64,000 bases of DNA, taken from Diplonema japonicum (Eukaryota; Euglenozoa; Diplonemea; Diplonemida; Diplonemidae). The first letter of the stretch is position 1. Every line of letters starts with the position of its first letter. Where the stretch lies: positions 62,001-126,000 of the forward strand of contig OZ025698.1 of the NCBI GenBank assembly GCA_964019335.1. The letters run 5' to 3'. The translations under genes were made by a program, and so were the position numbers. Positions 19,201 to 29,000 of this stretch are shown piece by piece. A model generated the notes under the pieces. The model did not search any database and was not told where the DNA came from. It worked only from the letters and a program-made list of their open reading frames with translations.

Positions 19201-19819
19201 CATCCCACCGTGGGAGTGGAACACGCTGGAGAGGCTGGTCATCGTGACAGAAGGCGAAGGGGTAAAGAGGCTAGAAGTAGCGAAACAAAAAACAGCAGCC
19301 CTTGAGGTAGTCGCAAAGCTACCGAAAGCCGACATCACTGTCTACACCGATGGGTCAGTCGAGGAAGGCAAGGGCGGTGCGGGTGTTGTGATAGAAAGAA
19401 CAGAGGGAGCGACGGCCGAGATAAGCGCAGGCGTCGGCGACCTATGCGACATGTGCGTAATCAACACAGCGCTTGCGAGGCTCGTGAAGGAGGACACGCA
19501 AGGGATGCAGATCAACCTGCTGACAGACTCTATGGCGTGTCTGCTGAAATTAAGACAAGGACCCGCAAGGCAACAAGAAGACATGGTGGTCGAGGCATGG
19601 CACAACATACACGCACTGACAACGAGAGGAAACCACCTCACATGCTGCTTTATCCCAGGCCACTGCGGGATAGAAGGAAACGAGAAGGCAGACCAACTCG
19701 CCAGCAACGGCAGAGACAAAGAAACAACACAGAAGATAAGCATGGGTGCGGCAAAGAACCACCTAAGAAAAGCTGGGAAGCGGGGAATATTAGCAGGATT
19801 GAACAAGGAAAAGACATAA
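16247..19819 (+). CDS. LINE D ORF2: endonuclease, RT, RNase H
   Basis: The frame is open from 15872 to 19819. Position 16247 is a GTG, and there is no ATG before the endonuclease. An acidic segment (EEESEEEE) is followed by the endonuclease (VVTFNCNRGW, LCLQE, MGDINLHH, SDHRPV), reverse transcriptase (FLDFEKAFD, GVPQGTVLSP, YADD at about 18462), and RNase H (YTDGS near 19342, TDSMA, HCGIEGNEKAD). No 2A-like NPGP motif is seen, unlike A, B and C. The frame stops at 19817 before the C-terminal zinc knuckle, which continues one frame over. Confidence 0.85.
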   Translation: MAALITGYGEEESEEEEYAVVFEESEKERKKRERAEKVALVALGNKKAQEQPITIVEEDAQTLKVVTFNCNRGWGSSRESIKQGLKKHQIDVLCLQEVNMKRTIEIGGYNTFQQPRTVPRQKGKAAEGGGVAILVRKGIPTRQGETYSGKVTEKISVHVSQKAGPEIHIVNIYRPPIGGGDDTRKEDFVVGDLQEGENVLTMGDINLHHEAWSAFAAQSEGGRKVMTWVAETERIIWNDPRKPTWQRNIQRSSPDIVIGQPRWPRKWKLLEGWVSDHRPVMTEVPYEKTTEQKAARKVLQWQWRKADWTKYTLDLEHRAPKVERCKDPKEAIARLTGHIRRASRENIPRIPQRPREERELWWTEEIRKLRDEENTLKQKLGEHGGSEEEGEELQRLGCKLRELMKSERETAWLEVTKKLGNVGGIGPVFRMVRAMDGRASKTNTDVPLVVKNDVIHKKAKKAEILGEYFASISKSTQGHGYNPDHKQSDHDASEVPFNIEELNNALGEIKTHKSPGKYGLHNEMLKQLGPKAKKTLLHVINLSWQGGCVPQSWRDALTKPFPKPMKDLTDPSSYRPIDLTSNLCKLAERMIKARLNYLLEDPTSNVHKLCNTQAGFQAGRTTIEQIAALTQRLKDGQKKKKVSYTIFLDFEKAFDTVQKAKLMEKLTAMKLPPLYLNWIGAFLQNRQAAVNLEGETSDNREKEEGVPQGTVLSPLLFLFYVDNIAKALEEEGQRVFASLYADDMTAVITADNHAEAQKKAQKVLDTIDTWAKEWGLKLSRKKTCFMKTGGKEKGALYFMDGTQKTEVKYEKNPMFLGVRFDEEVNFKAHVEYVITRLEERIKVMRALAGTEWGSMASTLRALYLTYALPVVTYALGVYGPTLIKGEIKNLQLVHNEAARCITGCKRTTPVEVLLRVARLWPIEDMIGYETSTWYERFQRMEGTSGHQAAQGEGKEERSWLHEARKREKSLKMEQHPRAPLHRKAAIPPWEWNTLERLVIVTEGEGVKRLEVAKQKTAALEVVAKLPKADITVYTDGSVEEGKGGAGVVIERTEGATAEISAGVGDLCDMCVINTALARLVKEDTQGMQINLLTDSMACLLKLRQGPARQQEDMVVEAWHNIHALTTRGNHLTCCFIPGHCGIEGNEKADQLASNGRDKETTQKISMGAAKNHLRKAGKRGILAGLNKEKT

Positions 19820-19820
19820 T

Positions 19821-20165
19821 AAGTGGGCAGGAAACACAGAAGCACCAAAGAAGATGGAAGGGCTGAACAGGAAAGAGGAAGTGCTGATCAACCAGCTAAA
19901 GACCGGGCACCATGACCTGCTAAAGGTGGGTTACGCCGAGCAGCGAATTTGCGTGAAGTGCGGCCCCAACACGAAGCGAACCCTCCAACATCTCTTCCTA
20001 GACTGTCCGTCATCCAAAGCAAGCAGGGACAAACACTTCGACACCCTGACGCTGAGACACATCCTTGTGGAGAACCCACGAAAAGCAATCCAATACCTCG
20101 AAGACACCGGGGACCTGCCCCCCTCCGCAACAACTCCACAACAACCAACTAACCTGCCGAAGTAG
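19821..20165 (+). pseudogene. LINE D ORF2 C-terminal zinc-knuckle piece, frameshifted
   Basis: Continues ORF2 in the +1 frame (KWAGNTEAPKKMEGLNRKEE...) with ICVKCGPNTKRTLQHLFLDC, the CxxC...H...C knuckle that ends ORF2 in the other LINEs. A one-base shift near 19815 separates it from RNase H. It may be a mutation or, less likely, programmed frameshifting. Confidence 0.7.
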
Positions 20166-20358
20166 CAAGCCAATCAGAAGGCGGCTGAGGCACTAAAGAT
20201 TCATTCAGAATCCCGAGATCCCATCCCTGATCCCCAATCCTGTTTCTCGCAGAAGCAGAGAGCACAACCCCCCACCACAGCAGCCGACGAGACAGACGCA
20301 GCAGTGAAAATAAAAAAGCCCCCCTGAACAAGTTTTACCCCACCCCTATAACGTGATA

Positions 20359-20397
<39 letters not shown>

Positions 20398-20448
20398 ACT
20401 GAGGTCCGGCACCCACAGTAGCCAAAAAAAAAAAAAAAAAAAAAAAAA

Positions 20449-20608
20449 GTGTAAAGTGCCAAACAACCAGCAAAGCTTGTGGAATGAGAACACCAGTACG
20501 GTCATGAGTACTCGGGCAACCGGGTGAGCGTCTCGAGACACTTCCAACCCACCTAGTGGGTACGGCCTTAGCAAGTCGAAAAGGAAGTGGAATTTAAAAA
20601 AAAAAAAA
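20449..20608 (+). mobile_element. Short LINE-tail or SINE-like insertion
   Basis: About 147 bp ending in GGAATTT and A13. It resembles parts of the LINE C 3' region: AAAG.CC.AACAA..CCAGCA, then CTCGAGAC and a (C)CTxGTGGGT.xCGG block. Before it lie D's A-tail, 30 bp of unique sequence and a second A24 tract (20425-20448). It is probably a severely 5'-truncated LINE copy or a SINE using that tail. Confidence 0.4.
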
Positions 20609-21120
20609 GAATCCGAGTAAGCGGTGGAGTCTTGGGTCGAAGTTTTATCAATCTCAGCGTCCTTTTGCTTGTTTGTCTCTTCTTGGATGACGTCTGTGAG
20701 CTTCCTATAAAAGAACCGAAGGAATAACCATTTTGCGTCGTCAGGTTTCTGCGTACCACGGGACAGCTTTTTTTCTCCCCACTGGCCTATTTTATGGTCT
20801 CTATGGGTACCAACTCCCTTACCCATGAAGGTTGGACCTCGTCCGTAGCTGTTTTGGCTTTACCTTTGCGTTTTTTGGGAACAATTTGGACACAGTATGC
20901 ACACCCGTTATTTTGCGTTTTTAGCCTATCTACTCGGATTTGGGACCCACTTGGTGGGTGGATAACAAGGTTAAGTGACGCAGCGCAGCATGAAATGCAG
21001 TTGAAAATAACTCCTCATTATAGTCGTTCTTGGAGATCCAGGGGTCGAGTGGCCGAAAAAGTACTTAGAGAAAAAAACGATTTTTCAAAACGACAAATAT
21101 TTGCGCCTTGGAGTGTTATG

Positions 21121-21124
<4 letters not shown>
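20609..21124 (-). pseudogene. piggyBac-like transposon 5' end and transposase N-terminus
   Basis: On the minus strand the segment begins TTAA CCCATAACACTCC (21126 downward), the TTAA target plus CCC start typical of piggyBac ends. An ORF from 20826 (MGKGVGTHRDHK...) reads KWLFLRFFYRKLTDVIQEETN near 20720, like the N-terminal FF..(E)..I..ETN motif of piggyBac transposases. It runs to 20609, where inserted LINE sequence begins. It is the missing front of the relic at 13150-14225. Confidence 0.6.
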
Positions 21125-21126
<2 letters not shown>

Positions 21127-21158
<32 letters not shown>

Positions 21159-21816
21159 AAAAAGAAAAAAAAGGAATAAATAGTGCTTCGAACAATCCTC
21201 CCTTCACTCCCCTCCCCTAGTGTATTTTCGTTCCCTGCCAAAAAACCCCTCCCTCCTTTTAAGGCGGTACAGTGTATTGAAAAGAGAAAAAAGAATAAAA
21301 ATAAAAAAGAAAAAGAAAAAAAAAAAAAAAAAAAAAAAAAAAACTATATAAATAAACAACAGAAAGAAAGAAAAACTATTCAGGCCCCAACGACAAACAA
21401 AAACCGGCATGGGGACGGCTCGGGGCCGGTCGAAGGCAAGAGTCGCCCCGAAATCCTTAAGACGATCCTTCCTATTGAGGGGGATGCGCTACCAGGGGAA
21501 AGGAAAAAAGGTGGCCATGGGCAGGACAGTCGAAGGAATATACTAGGGGGCCAAGAGGCAGACTGACTGCGCCATAGGCGATACAAAAGGAGTAGATTTT
21601 GACCAAGAATGAATGGAACAATGGAATATCTGAAAGGAAGTATACACACACTCCCCTTACTGAATACCGTCTTGCTTCACCCTGTGATTTGCCAGGCACA
21701 ATTATGTCACCCTGTGCAACACAGACTTTTGATGTTTCAAACCTCTTTATCTTCTCTCCACCTTTTGTCTCCCCCACTGGCAGTGTAACAAATATTATTA
21801 TTATTATTAAAAAAAA
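21127..21816 (+). other. A-rich and unclassified non-coding DNA ending in a (TTA)n-A tail
   Basis: A-rich blocks at 21124-21180 and 21290-21345, then about 430 bp without a recognisable gene, ending ATTATTATTATTATT and A9 at about 21817. That ending is the tail type of LINE C, so this is probably the 3' end of another 5'-truncated LINE. Confidence 0.45.
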
Positions 21817-21822
21817 ACAGGT

Positions 21823-24080
21823 GTGCTTCAAGAAGCGGACGTGGAGGAGTACAGGGCGAAGGTGTCTTGACTTCTTGTCGCTGGACATCATCATGATACA
21901 GGAGACGCACCTGAGGGAAGGGCACGACACGCCACACCTGCCTGGGTACAGGTCATACAGGAGGGATCGGTTGACACCGGTGACTGACGGCACTGCGACG
22001 AGGGGTGGTGGTATTGTCACGTATGTCCGCGACGATCTTGCCTCGGAGGAGGTTCCGCACGTACTCCCGGCTGGGGACTGTGTCACTGAGAGACTGGATG
22101 TGAGGATCTCCTGCGAGAAGCGTGAGCCGATCACTCTCTCCAACGTTTACCTTACACCGGTAAGCGCGAGCAGAGGCACGAGGGACCCTGAGTACCTGCG
22201 GCCTGGCAGCCTTCCCATGGGGAAGAACACAGTCATAGCGGGTGACTTCAATGCTCACCACAGCTCCTGGGACGCCACGGTGACGACGCCGAACGAGAGG
22301 GGGAACGTGGTCAGGGACTGGCTGGACACCCACGGGTACTCCGTCTACAACGACCGCAACGAACCGACGAGGGACTCGTCACGACACGTTCTGGACCGGT
22401 TCACAGGGAGACGGTCAAGCTGAAGCAAGCGAACAGGCTGGGGTGTGGGTGGCTGCGCTCTGGCTACCAAGCACTGCGTCGATGCGGGTTGGAACCAAAG
22501 GTGCACTTCGAGTACCTGTCGGCTACGCCCCTGGCGGCCCCGTGGCAGACAGGCATGGTCGACTTCAGGACTGACCTCCCCGGCGGGGTCACGCGATCGT
22601 CGCCAGACGCGGACAGGCGGAAGGCGGCCGAGGCTGCTCTTGCGGCTCTCCCCCCGGGCATCCATGCCTACACGGATGGCTCGGTTGTACAGGTCGGACA
22701 GAAGGCGAAAGGTGGCTCTGGGGTTTATCTGCAGCTGCCTCCCCCCCTGACCCCTGTGTCTGTGTGCCATGGCGTCAACGACTTCTGTTCATCTTTTCGG
22801 GCAGAGGGCATGGCTGTGAAAACGGCGCTGGATATGGTGGCTACCCTCCGAAAAACACACCCTTCGCTGGCGAAGTCCCCGCTGTCGATCTGCACCGACT
22901 CCCTCTCCCTCGTCGAGCAGCTGCGAGCTGGCCCAACGCGACAGAGGGAGAAGCTCGACCACCAGACGTGGAGCCGGCTGGTGACCGCGGCGCGCACGCA
23001 GGGGACACCGGTGGTCCTCCAGTTTGTGCCCTCCCACTGTGGGGTGGACGGGAACGAGAAGGCTGACGCTCTGGCCGTGGAGGGAACGAAGCGGAAGCAG
23101 GACAGGCCCTCCCTTGACTACCGATCAGTGAGGGCCCTGGTGCGACGGTGGGTGGTGCGGAGGTCCGCGGAGCTCATAACATCCCTCGCCCACAACTACG
23201 CGGTGGCGACCGAGCTTCGGTCCGCGCACTTCCCCCTTGGCTTCCCCAGACAAGCTGAAACGGTCATCTCGCGGCTGCGGATTGGTCACTCGGCTCTCTT
23301 CTTCGGCTTCCTGCAGACTGCTGGCCCGAACAGGAAGCACAAGGGTGTGCTCCGGTGCCCAGCCTGCCACGCAGCACCGATGTCCAGGGAGCATGTTGTC
23401 GGTGGGTGCCCTGTGATCGGGAGGGGGGCGATCGACACTCCTGCTGGTACTCCCTCCCTAGCCTTCTCCCTGTCGAGACGCGTGACCCAGATCTACGACC
23501 TCGTTGTTGAGTCTGGCCTGCTCGCCTGGTCACGCTCCGGACTGTTCACCTCGCCATCATCCCTGGCGTCTACAGACGTCACTGCACCTTCAAACGTACC
23601 GCCCCCTCCTCCGGTCTCTCTTGACGCCGGTCCCGCGGCCCCCGTGCTGCGCTAAGGGATCGCCCCGCGTGTGTGTAAAGTGAAATGTTGTGTTTTCCAC
23701 TTTCCTTTCCCTTCCTTTCCCTTCCTTCCCCTTCCTCTCACTGTTTCCCATTTCCCCTTTTTTTAATGATTCGCTCAATAGGAGCAATACCTCCCTGGGG
23801 GGCTTTCCGCCGGAGGTTCCAGCCAAAGAAGGACATCCAGCTGGAAGGTAGGCCCCCGTTTTTCTCTCACTTGACTGAGGGAATAATGTAATTCAGCCCT
23901 CTTCGGCTGTCCCAAAGCAGAGCACGGGTTGGTGGGGGACCAGGGCTCCTCCTGCTTGCAGAAGCCTGGTCCTTTGCCCTCCCTATTTCCCCATGGTTTC
24001 CCTTCACCTTTTTTTTTCCCCTTTTCTCAGGTGTTGCTCTCCATGGCGGCCCTGCATTGGTATTTTGAAAAAAAAAAAAA
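21823..24080 (+). mobile_element. LINE A3: truncated, internally deleted and permuted A copy
   Basis: Three blocks homologous to LINE A. A 41-bp block (21824-21864) matches A near 34969-35013. A second block (21868 to about 22397) matches the endonuclease part from A 34077 to 34600. A third block (to 24065) matches A from about 36813 to its 3' end. Block 1 is therefore out of order and about 2.2 kb of the RT is missing. The 3' UTR and tail are intact (TTGGTATTTTG and A-run) and are of the same variant as A'' (AAAGTGAAATG near the start of the UTR). It directly follows an A-tract ending in CAG. Confidence 0.85.
21868..23655 (+). pseudogene. LINE A3 ORF2 remnant
   Basis: The endonuclease segment (MIQETHLREGHDTP to RHVLD) runs into an RT deletion at about 22397 and goes out of frame at 22423. 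The RNase H frame then continues from before 22489 (PKVHFEYLSATP, YTDGS, FRAEG, TDSLS, HCGVDGNEKAD) through the zinc knuckle CPACHAAPMSREHVVGGC to a stop at 23655. It cannot make reverse transcriptase. Confidence 0.88.
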
Positions 24081-24154
24081 GAAAAAGAAAAAAATAGGTG
24101 GGGGGTCTGCGACACATTAAAAACAAATTTAAAAAAAAAAAAAAAATTACAAAA

Positions 24155-25471
24155 ATGGACCAGACCAACGCGGACGCCTCCACGAGGCCCCCACTGGACA
24201 GCTTGCAGATGCAAGTCGACGAAGCAGCCGCGGAGGAGGTTCCAGAGATAAATCTGGACCTCGAGAAGAAGGAGGAGAAGGAAGAAGGGAAGGGGCGTCC
24301 AGGGAACTGGGTCATGGGCCCCTTGCCGAAGAAGGTCGACGGGGAGGGAGCGGCAGAGATTCTCGCCGCAACGATAGCAGGAGAGACGGAAAAGGCCGTC
24401 ATCCTAAAAACGGCAAATGCCGTCTTTTTACTTTTCTCCGCCGCCACCCCACCAAAACACACCCAAACGAAGGTGAACGGCCAGATAGCGACGCTACTAC
24501 CTGCCGTCAAGGTGGTGGACCCCCTCGAGGCAAGAGAGGAAAAAAAGTGGAAAGGGAAGGGCGGAAAGAAAACAAAAAAAAGCCGCCTCAACAGGTACTC
24601 GGTAGATGGATTCTTAGCCCACTACGGGGAAAAGACGGGGTGGAGCCTCTACAAGGAGGCTGTCGAGGACTGGAAACAGAGAAGGGCTCCACCTCCTCCT
24701 TCCGCCCTAAAGTCGAGAGATCCTCAACAACAGCAGAGCCCAGAACACTTAAAGGTTCTGGAAGAGCTACGGGGACAGCAGCAGGTGCTGCAACAACAAC
24801 TGCAGATGCAACAGCAACAGCTGCAGCTCCAACACCAGCACCAACAGCAACAACCTCCGGACCAAGACAAAATCCTGGAAATACTGAAGGGGCAGCAGCT
24901 ACAACACCAGCAGCAGCAGCAACAACACCAGGAGCAGGTGCAACAATTCCAGCAGCAGCTACAAAAACAACAACAACAACACCAGGAGCAGGTGCAGCAA
25001 TTCCAACAACAGCTGCAGAATCAGCAGCAGCAGCTACAAAAACAGCAGCAGCAACATCAGGAACAGCTACAGCAACAGCAAGTAGCACACCAGGAGACGG
25101 TGAAGGGTCTCCTGGAGCTGGTAAAACAAAGCCAGCAGCAGCTGAAAAAGGACACCTCGGTAATCCAAAAGACGCTGCACCAGTTATCACTGGGAAAAAA
25201 AAAAAAAAAAACCGCCACAGACCCCGACCAGCCCACGGTAGCCCTGCAGGACCACCCCCTCTCTCTTACGGAGTCGGAGACCGAGCAGGAGGAAACCCCA
25301 TTAGGGGCGAGAAGGAGGAGGGTGCCCGAGATGCTAAAGCATCAATCGTCGAGGGAGACCCCCTACAAAACGCCGGAGGGCAGGGGTTCGGCAGGTACTG
25401 CCGAAAAGACAATCATGTCTACGAACGGGAGGAAGAAAGGCGGGAAAGGTTCCAAAGGTGTAAAGAAATAG
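24155..25471 (+). CDS. LINE C ORF1: glutamine-rich coiled-coil protein
   Basis: 438 residues from the ATG of MDQTNADAST; upstream in-frame codons are poly-Lys from the A-tract and are not counted. Residues 40-170 match ORF1 of LINE D (NWVMGPLPKK, VNGQIATLLPAVKVVDPLEA, basic KKTKKS, LNRYSVDGFLAHYGEKTGWSLY). Residues 190-345 are almost pure Q/H/L repeats (QQLQKQQQQHQEQ units), probably a long coiled coil coded by CAG/CAA microsatellite-like DNA. The C-terminus is basic. The frame ends TAG TGT TAG TAA, so readthrough into ORF2 is blocked. Confidence 0.75.
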   Translation: MDQTNADASTRPPLDSLQMQVDEAAAEEVPEINLDLEKKEEKEEGKGRPGNWVMGPLPKKVDGEGAAEILAATIAGETEKAVILKTANAVFLLFSAATPPKHTQTKVNGQIATLLPAVKVVDPLEAREEKKWKGKGGKKTKKSRLNRYSVDGFLAHYGEKTGWSLYKEAVEDWKQRRAPPPPSALKSRDPQQQQSPEHLKVLEELRGQQQVLQQQLQMQQQQLQLQHQHQQQQPPDQDKILEILKGQQLQHQQQQQQHQEQVQQFQQQLQKQQQQHQEQVQQFQQQLQNQQQQLQKQQQQHQEQLQQQQVAHQETVKGLLELVKQSQQQLKKDTSVIQKTLHQLSLGKKKKKTATDPDQPTVALQDHPLSLTESETEQEETPLGARRRRVPEMLKHQSSRETPYKTPEGRGSAGTAEKTIMSTNGRKKGGKGSKGVKK

Positions 25472-26053
25472 TGTTAGTAAAAAACAAAAAAAAAAGAAAG
25501 TGTTTTCCCTTCCCTTTACAAATTCACAAAGCCCCACCCCCCCATTACGTCATACCCCATAAAAAAAAAATAAAAAAAATAAAAAAAAAAATAAAAAAAC
25601 AACATAAAAAAAAAAAAAATTAAAAAAAAAAACAAACAAAAAAAAAAAAAAAAAAACATAAAGAACATAAACGAGCTAAAAAAAAAAAAAAAAACAACAA
25701 CAAAAAAAAAAAAGAAAAACCAAAAGAAAAAAAGTTGTCAAAAGAAAAAAGGAGGACAACAACAGCAACAAAAACAACAACAACAACAACAACAACAACA
25801 AGAGGTCTGCAGAACAACACAAGCACTTTGCACAAGAGAAGTATGTACGACTTGGCTACTTCCCGCGGTCGAATCCTGGCCGGCCCCAACCGAGGGTGTC
25901 CACGGGGGACAAGGCGTTAGTGGTGGCGACGAGAGGTCTGTTAGGGCCGGCCCCCCCCAAGTCGTACAACCCTATCTTCGAAGACCTGAAGGTAGGGGTG
26001 ACCACATAGGCAGTGCGTTGTTCTTGCAGTACCGACCTTCGACGGCCGCTTCA
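25472..26053 (+). other. LINE C inter-ORF spacer
   Basis: Several stops after ORF1, then A-rich and AAC-repeat DNA (25550-25800), then about 200 bp of ordinary composition with a CCGGCC...GGCCGG-rich part before the ORF2 ATG. No extra gene seen. Confidence 0.55.
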
Positions 26054-29000
26054 ATGAGGAAGAGAAGATCCGGACCACATGGGATGGATATCTTGAGATG
26101 CGGCGACGTCGAACAAAACCCGGGGCCAGCCGTTGGTGGGGTGAGGAACGGGTGGCTCAAGATAGTCTCACTCAACGTAAGGTCCCTCAGAGCTAGGAAG
26201 GCCGAAATAGAGAGGGCTATCGATGAAATGGCGCCGGACATCCTGTGTCTCCAAGAGACACACCTTACATCAGACGATGACATGCATGGATGGTTCGACG
26301 GGTACAAAGCCTTTCGGAGGGACAGGACGAGGCCGAGAAGAAGAGGATTCCCCATTAAGGGCGGCGGCTTGTTGACACTCGTGAAGGAAGGCATCAGCGC
26401 CAGCAGGGTTTCAGCGAAGGAGAGCAGGGACGTGACAGAGAGGCTGGACGTGAAGATCTACCCACCGGGACAGAAAGAGATTCTCCTAGTGAACATTTAC
26501 CTCCCACCGACATCACCGTCAGATCCCAGCGATGACAGACCTGCCATCGACTCATACTTCAACCCGTACTCACTTCCTACTGGAGACAATACCCTGATCA
26601 TGGGGGACTTCAACGCCCATCACCCACTGTGGGATGGAAGGAAGAAAAAAGAAGACCCTATAGGAAGCAAAATCGCAGCGTGGATGGTCGATAAAGGGAT
26701 GAGACCCTGGAACGACAGATATAAGCCCACACTCCTTAACACAAGAGGGACACTATCCTCGCCAGACTTGGTTATAAGCGGACCTGACATGGAATCTACA
26801 TCCTGGACAACCCTAGAGTCATGGGGTTCCGACCACATTCCCATGTCCACAGAAAGGAGATTCTGCTTCAAAAAAGCGGATTGGGCTGGCTTCAGGGATT
26901 ATCTTGAGCACGCCCTAAGGCACCTGCAGAGAACAGGTGACCCCGTGAAATTGAACAAACAGTTCACGAACGCGATCAAAGAAGCCGCCAGGCTCTTCAT
27001 ACCGAGAGGTGGAGCAAGAGGTGGGAAAGCGTGGTGGACAGAAGAACTAACGCAGTTAGTTGCTCAGCGGAACGCTCTGAAAAAGGAGATAATGTCAGAC
27101 ATTGGCATCCCCTCGACTGAACAGTGCGAAAGACTCGGAGAAATCAGCCGACAAGTGCAGGAACAAATCGTCGTAGGAAAGAAAAGAGCGTGGGCTGAGT
27201 ACACGAAGGAATTGTCACAGAAGAAAGACCTGGGGCATGCTTTCAGGACGATAAAGACGCTCGATGGTAGGAAGGGCAAAGAACCTGTGGCGCCGCTGAT
27301 GGCTGGTGAAAGATTACACACCACAGCGACAGAGAAGGCAGACGCACTGGTGGACCACTACGCGGAGGCATTTGCACCGCAACTGAACAAGGACACCAAG
27401 AGAATGCTGGAAAGAGTAGAACGACTAACCAAGGAAAACGGTGGTCGGAATAACAGGACCGAGTGCCCCGATATAAGCATCGACGAATTGAAGTACGCAC
27501 TGAGGCAACTTAAAAAGGGGAAGTCCCCAGGCCCTGACGGTGTGTACAACGAGATGTTAAAGCACCTCGGGGAAACGGCCCTGGACGCGATGCTGCATCT
27601 CTTCAATATGTCGTGGGAGAAGGGTGTAGTTCCGTCGGATTGGAAATACACACACATCGTCCCGCTCTTCAAAGGCAAAGGAAAGCTGAAGAGCGAACCG
27701 GCATCGTACAGGCCGATCTCATTAACCTCGGGAATTTCAAAGACAATGGAGAGGATAGTGAAGATCAGGATCGACTACCACCAAGACGTGGGCAATGTAA
27801 AGAAGGTTCACAAAATGCAGTCAGGTTTCAGGAAGGGGCGTTCCACTGAAGAGAACGTCTTGCAGGTTACAACGAAACTAGATCGCATCAGAGGAGACGA
27901 GTTCTGCGGGGGTCTCCTGCTCTTTGACCTGAAAGGGGCTTTTGATACAGTCTGGCATAAAGGCCTGAACGCAAAGCTGAGATACAGCAAGTACCCGCAG
28001 AGGATAACGAACTGGGTCGCTGCCTTCCTGGACCAAAGGGTTGCAGCCGTCAAGGTGGACGGCAAGATAGGGAAACAAAGGCAGATAAAAGGAGGGGTTC
28101 CACAGGGGACGATCCTGGCTCCGACCCTCTTCTCATTATATATGGACGACCTGTCAGCGATTTTCGCAAAGGAGGGAATTGACGCTGTGATGTACGCAGA
28201 CGACATCGCGGTGGTGGTTCATGAGAAAGATGTTGAGAAACTGAACGAGAAGCTGTCGAGGGTCCTGAGGATCGTGGAGACTTGGTGTTCCTGGAACTCG
28301 ATGGTGATATCAAAAGACAAGACAGAGTTCTTGCCAGTAGCGGGCATCTCATATCCCCAAAGGACCCTAAAAGGGAAGATATCGGCAACCTTTGCGGGGG
28401 GGGAAGAGCTCAGGGTAGTTGAAAAAACAAAGCTGCTCGGAGTCACGTTTGAGGAAGACATGTTTTTCGCCGCACATACGGCAGACGTCTTGAGAAGGGC
28501 GGAAAGCAGAGTCAGGCTACTGAGAAGACTGGCAGGGACGAAGTGGGGTTGCAAGAAAGTGGTAATGAGGGCACTCTACCTCACGTACGTACAGCCAGTT
28601 TTCCGTTACTGTCTGGGGGCGTACGGACCTTTCGTGATAGGCGGGAGGGGCACGTACCACGAAGGAATCCAGAAGCTGCAGTACCGGGCAGCTTTAACGA
28701 TCACAGGATGTGTAGCGACATCAGAGACATTCGCTACACTAAACGAGGCTGGCTTGTGGACACTCGATGCGCTGATCGAACACGACAGTTTACTGCTGTA
28801 CGAGTCCATCATTAGGAAGGAGAACACAGCTGCCTTTCAAGCTACACAACCCCTGAAGGATCTGACCAGATACGAGGTACTGTTCCCGAAGAAAACATGG
28901 TCAGATCGACAAAGGGAAGCAGCCAGGGCCTACAAGCTCCCAGAGAGAGCGGCAACACCATTCTCAGGTTATGCCTTTGAGAAGAAGTACAGAGTTACAC

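Larger units (their letters stand above)
14226..20392 (+). mobile_element. LINE D, nearly full length
   Basis: A two-ORF LINE: short 5' UTR (GGTGGACTGATAAAC..., resembling that of LINE C), ORF1, a single in-frame UGA, ORF2, then a 3' region ending ACGTGATAATA and a run of A (about 20360-20392). It splits a piggyBac relic. A frameshift near 19815 before the last zinc knuckle suggests decay. The 5' boundary is approximate. Confidence 0.8.

Noticed and set aside
21170-21190. Shared AATAAATAGTGCTTC at 21174 and 54372 as a repeat boundary
   Set aside because: Identity stops after 15 bases in both directions, so it may be chance.
25469-25480. Readthrough in LINE C like in A, B and D
   Set aside because: ORF1 and ORF2 are in the same frame, but ORF1 ends TAG TGT TAG TAA and more stops follow.
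24547-25623. Second plus-strand ORF overlapping LINE C ORF1
   Set aside because: Alternate frame of the Q-rich repeat (reads as Ala/Thr); no conserved counterpart in D.
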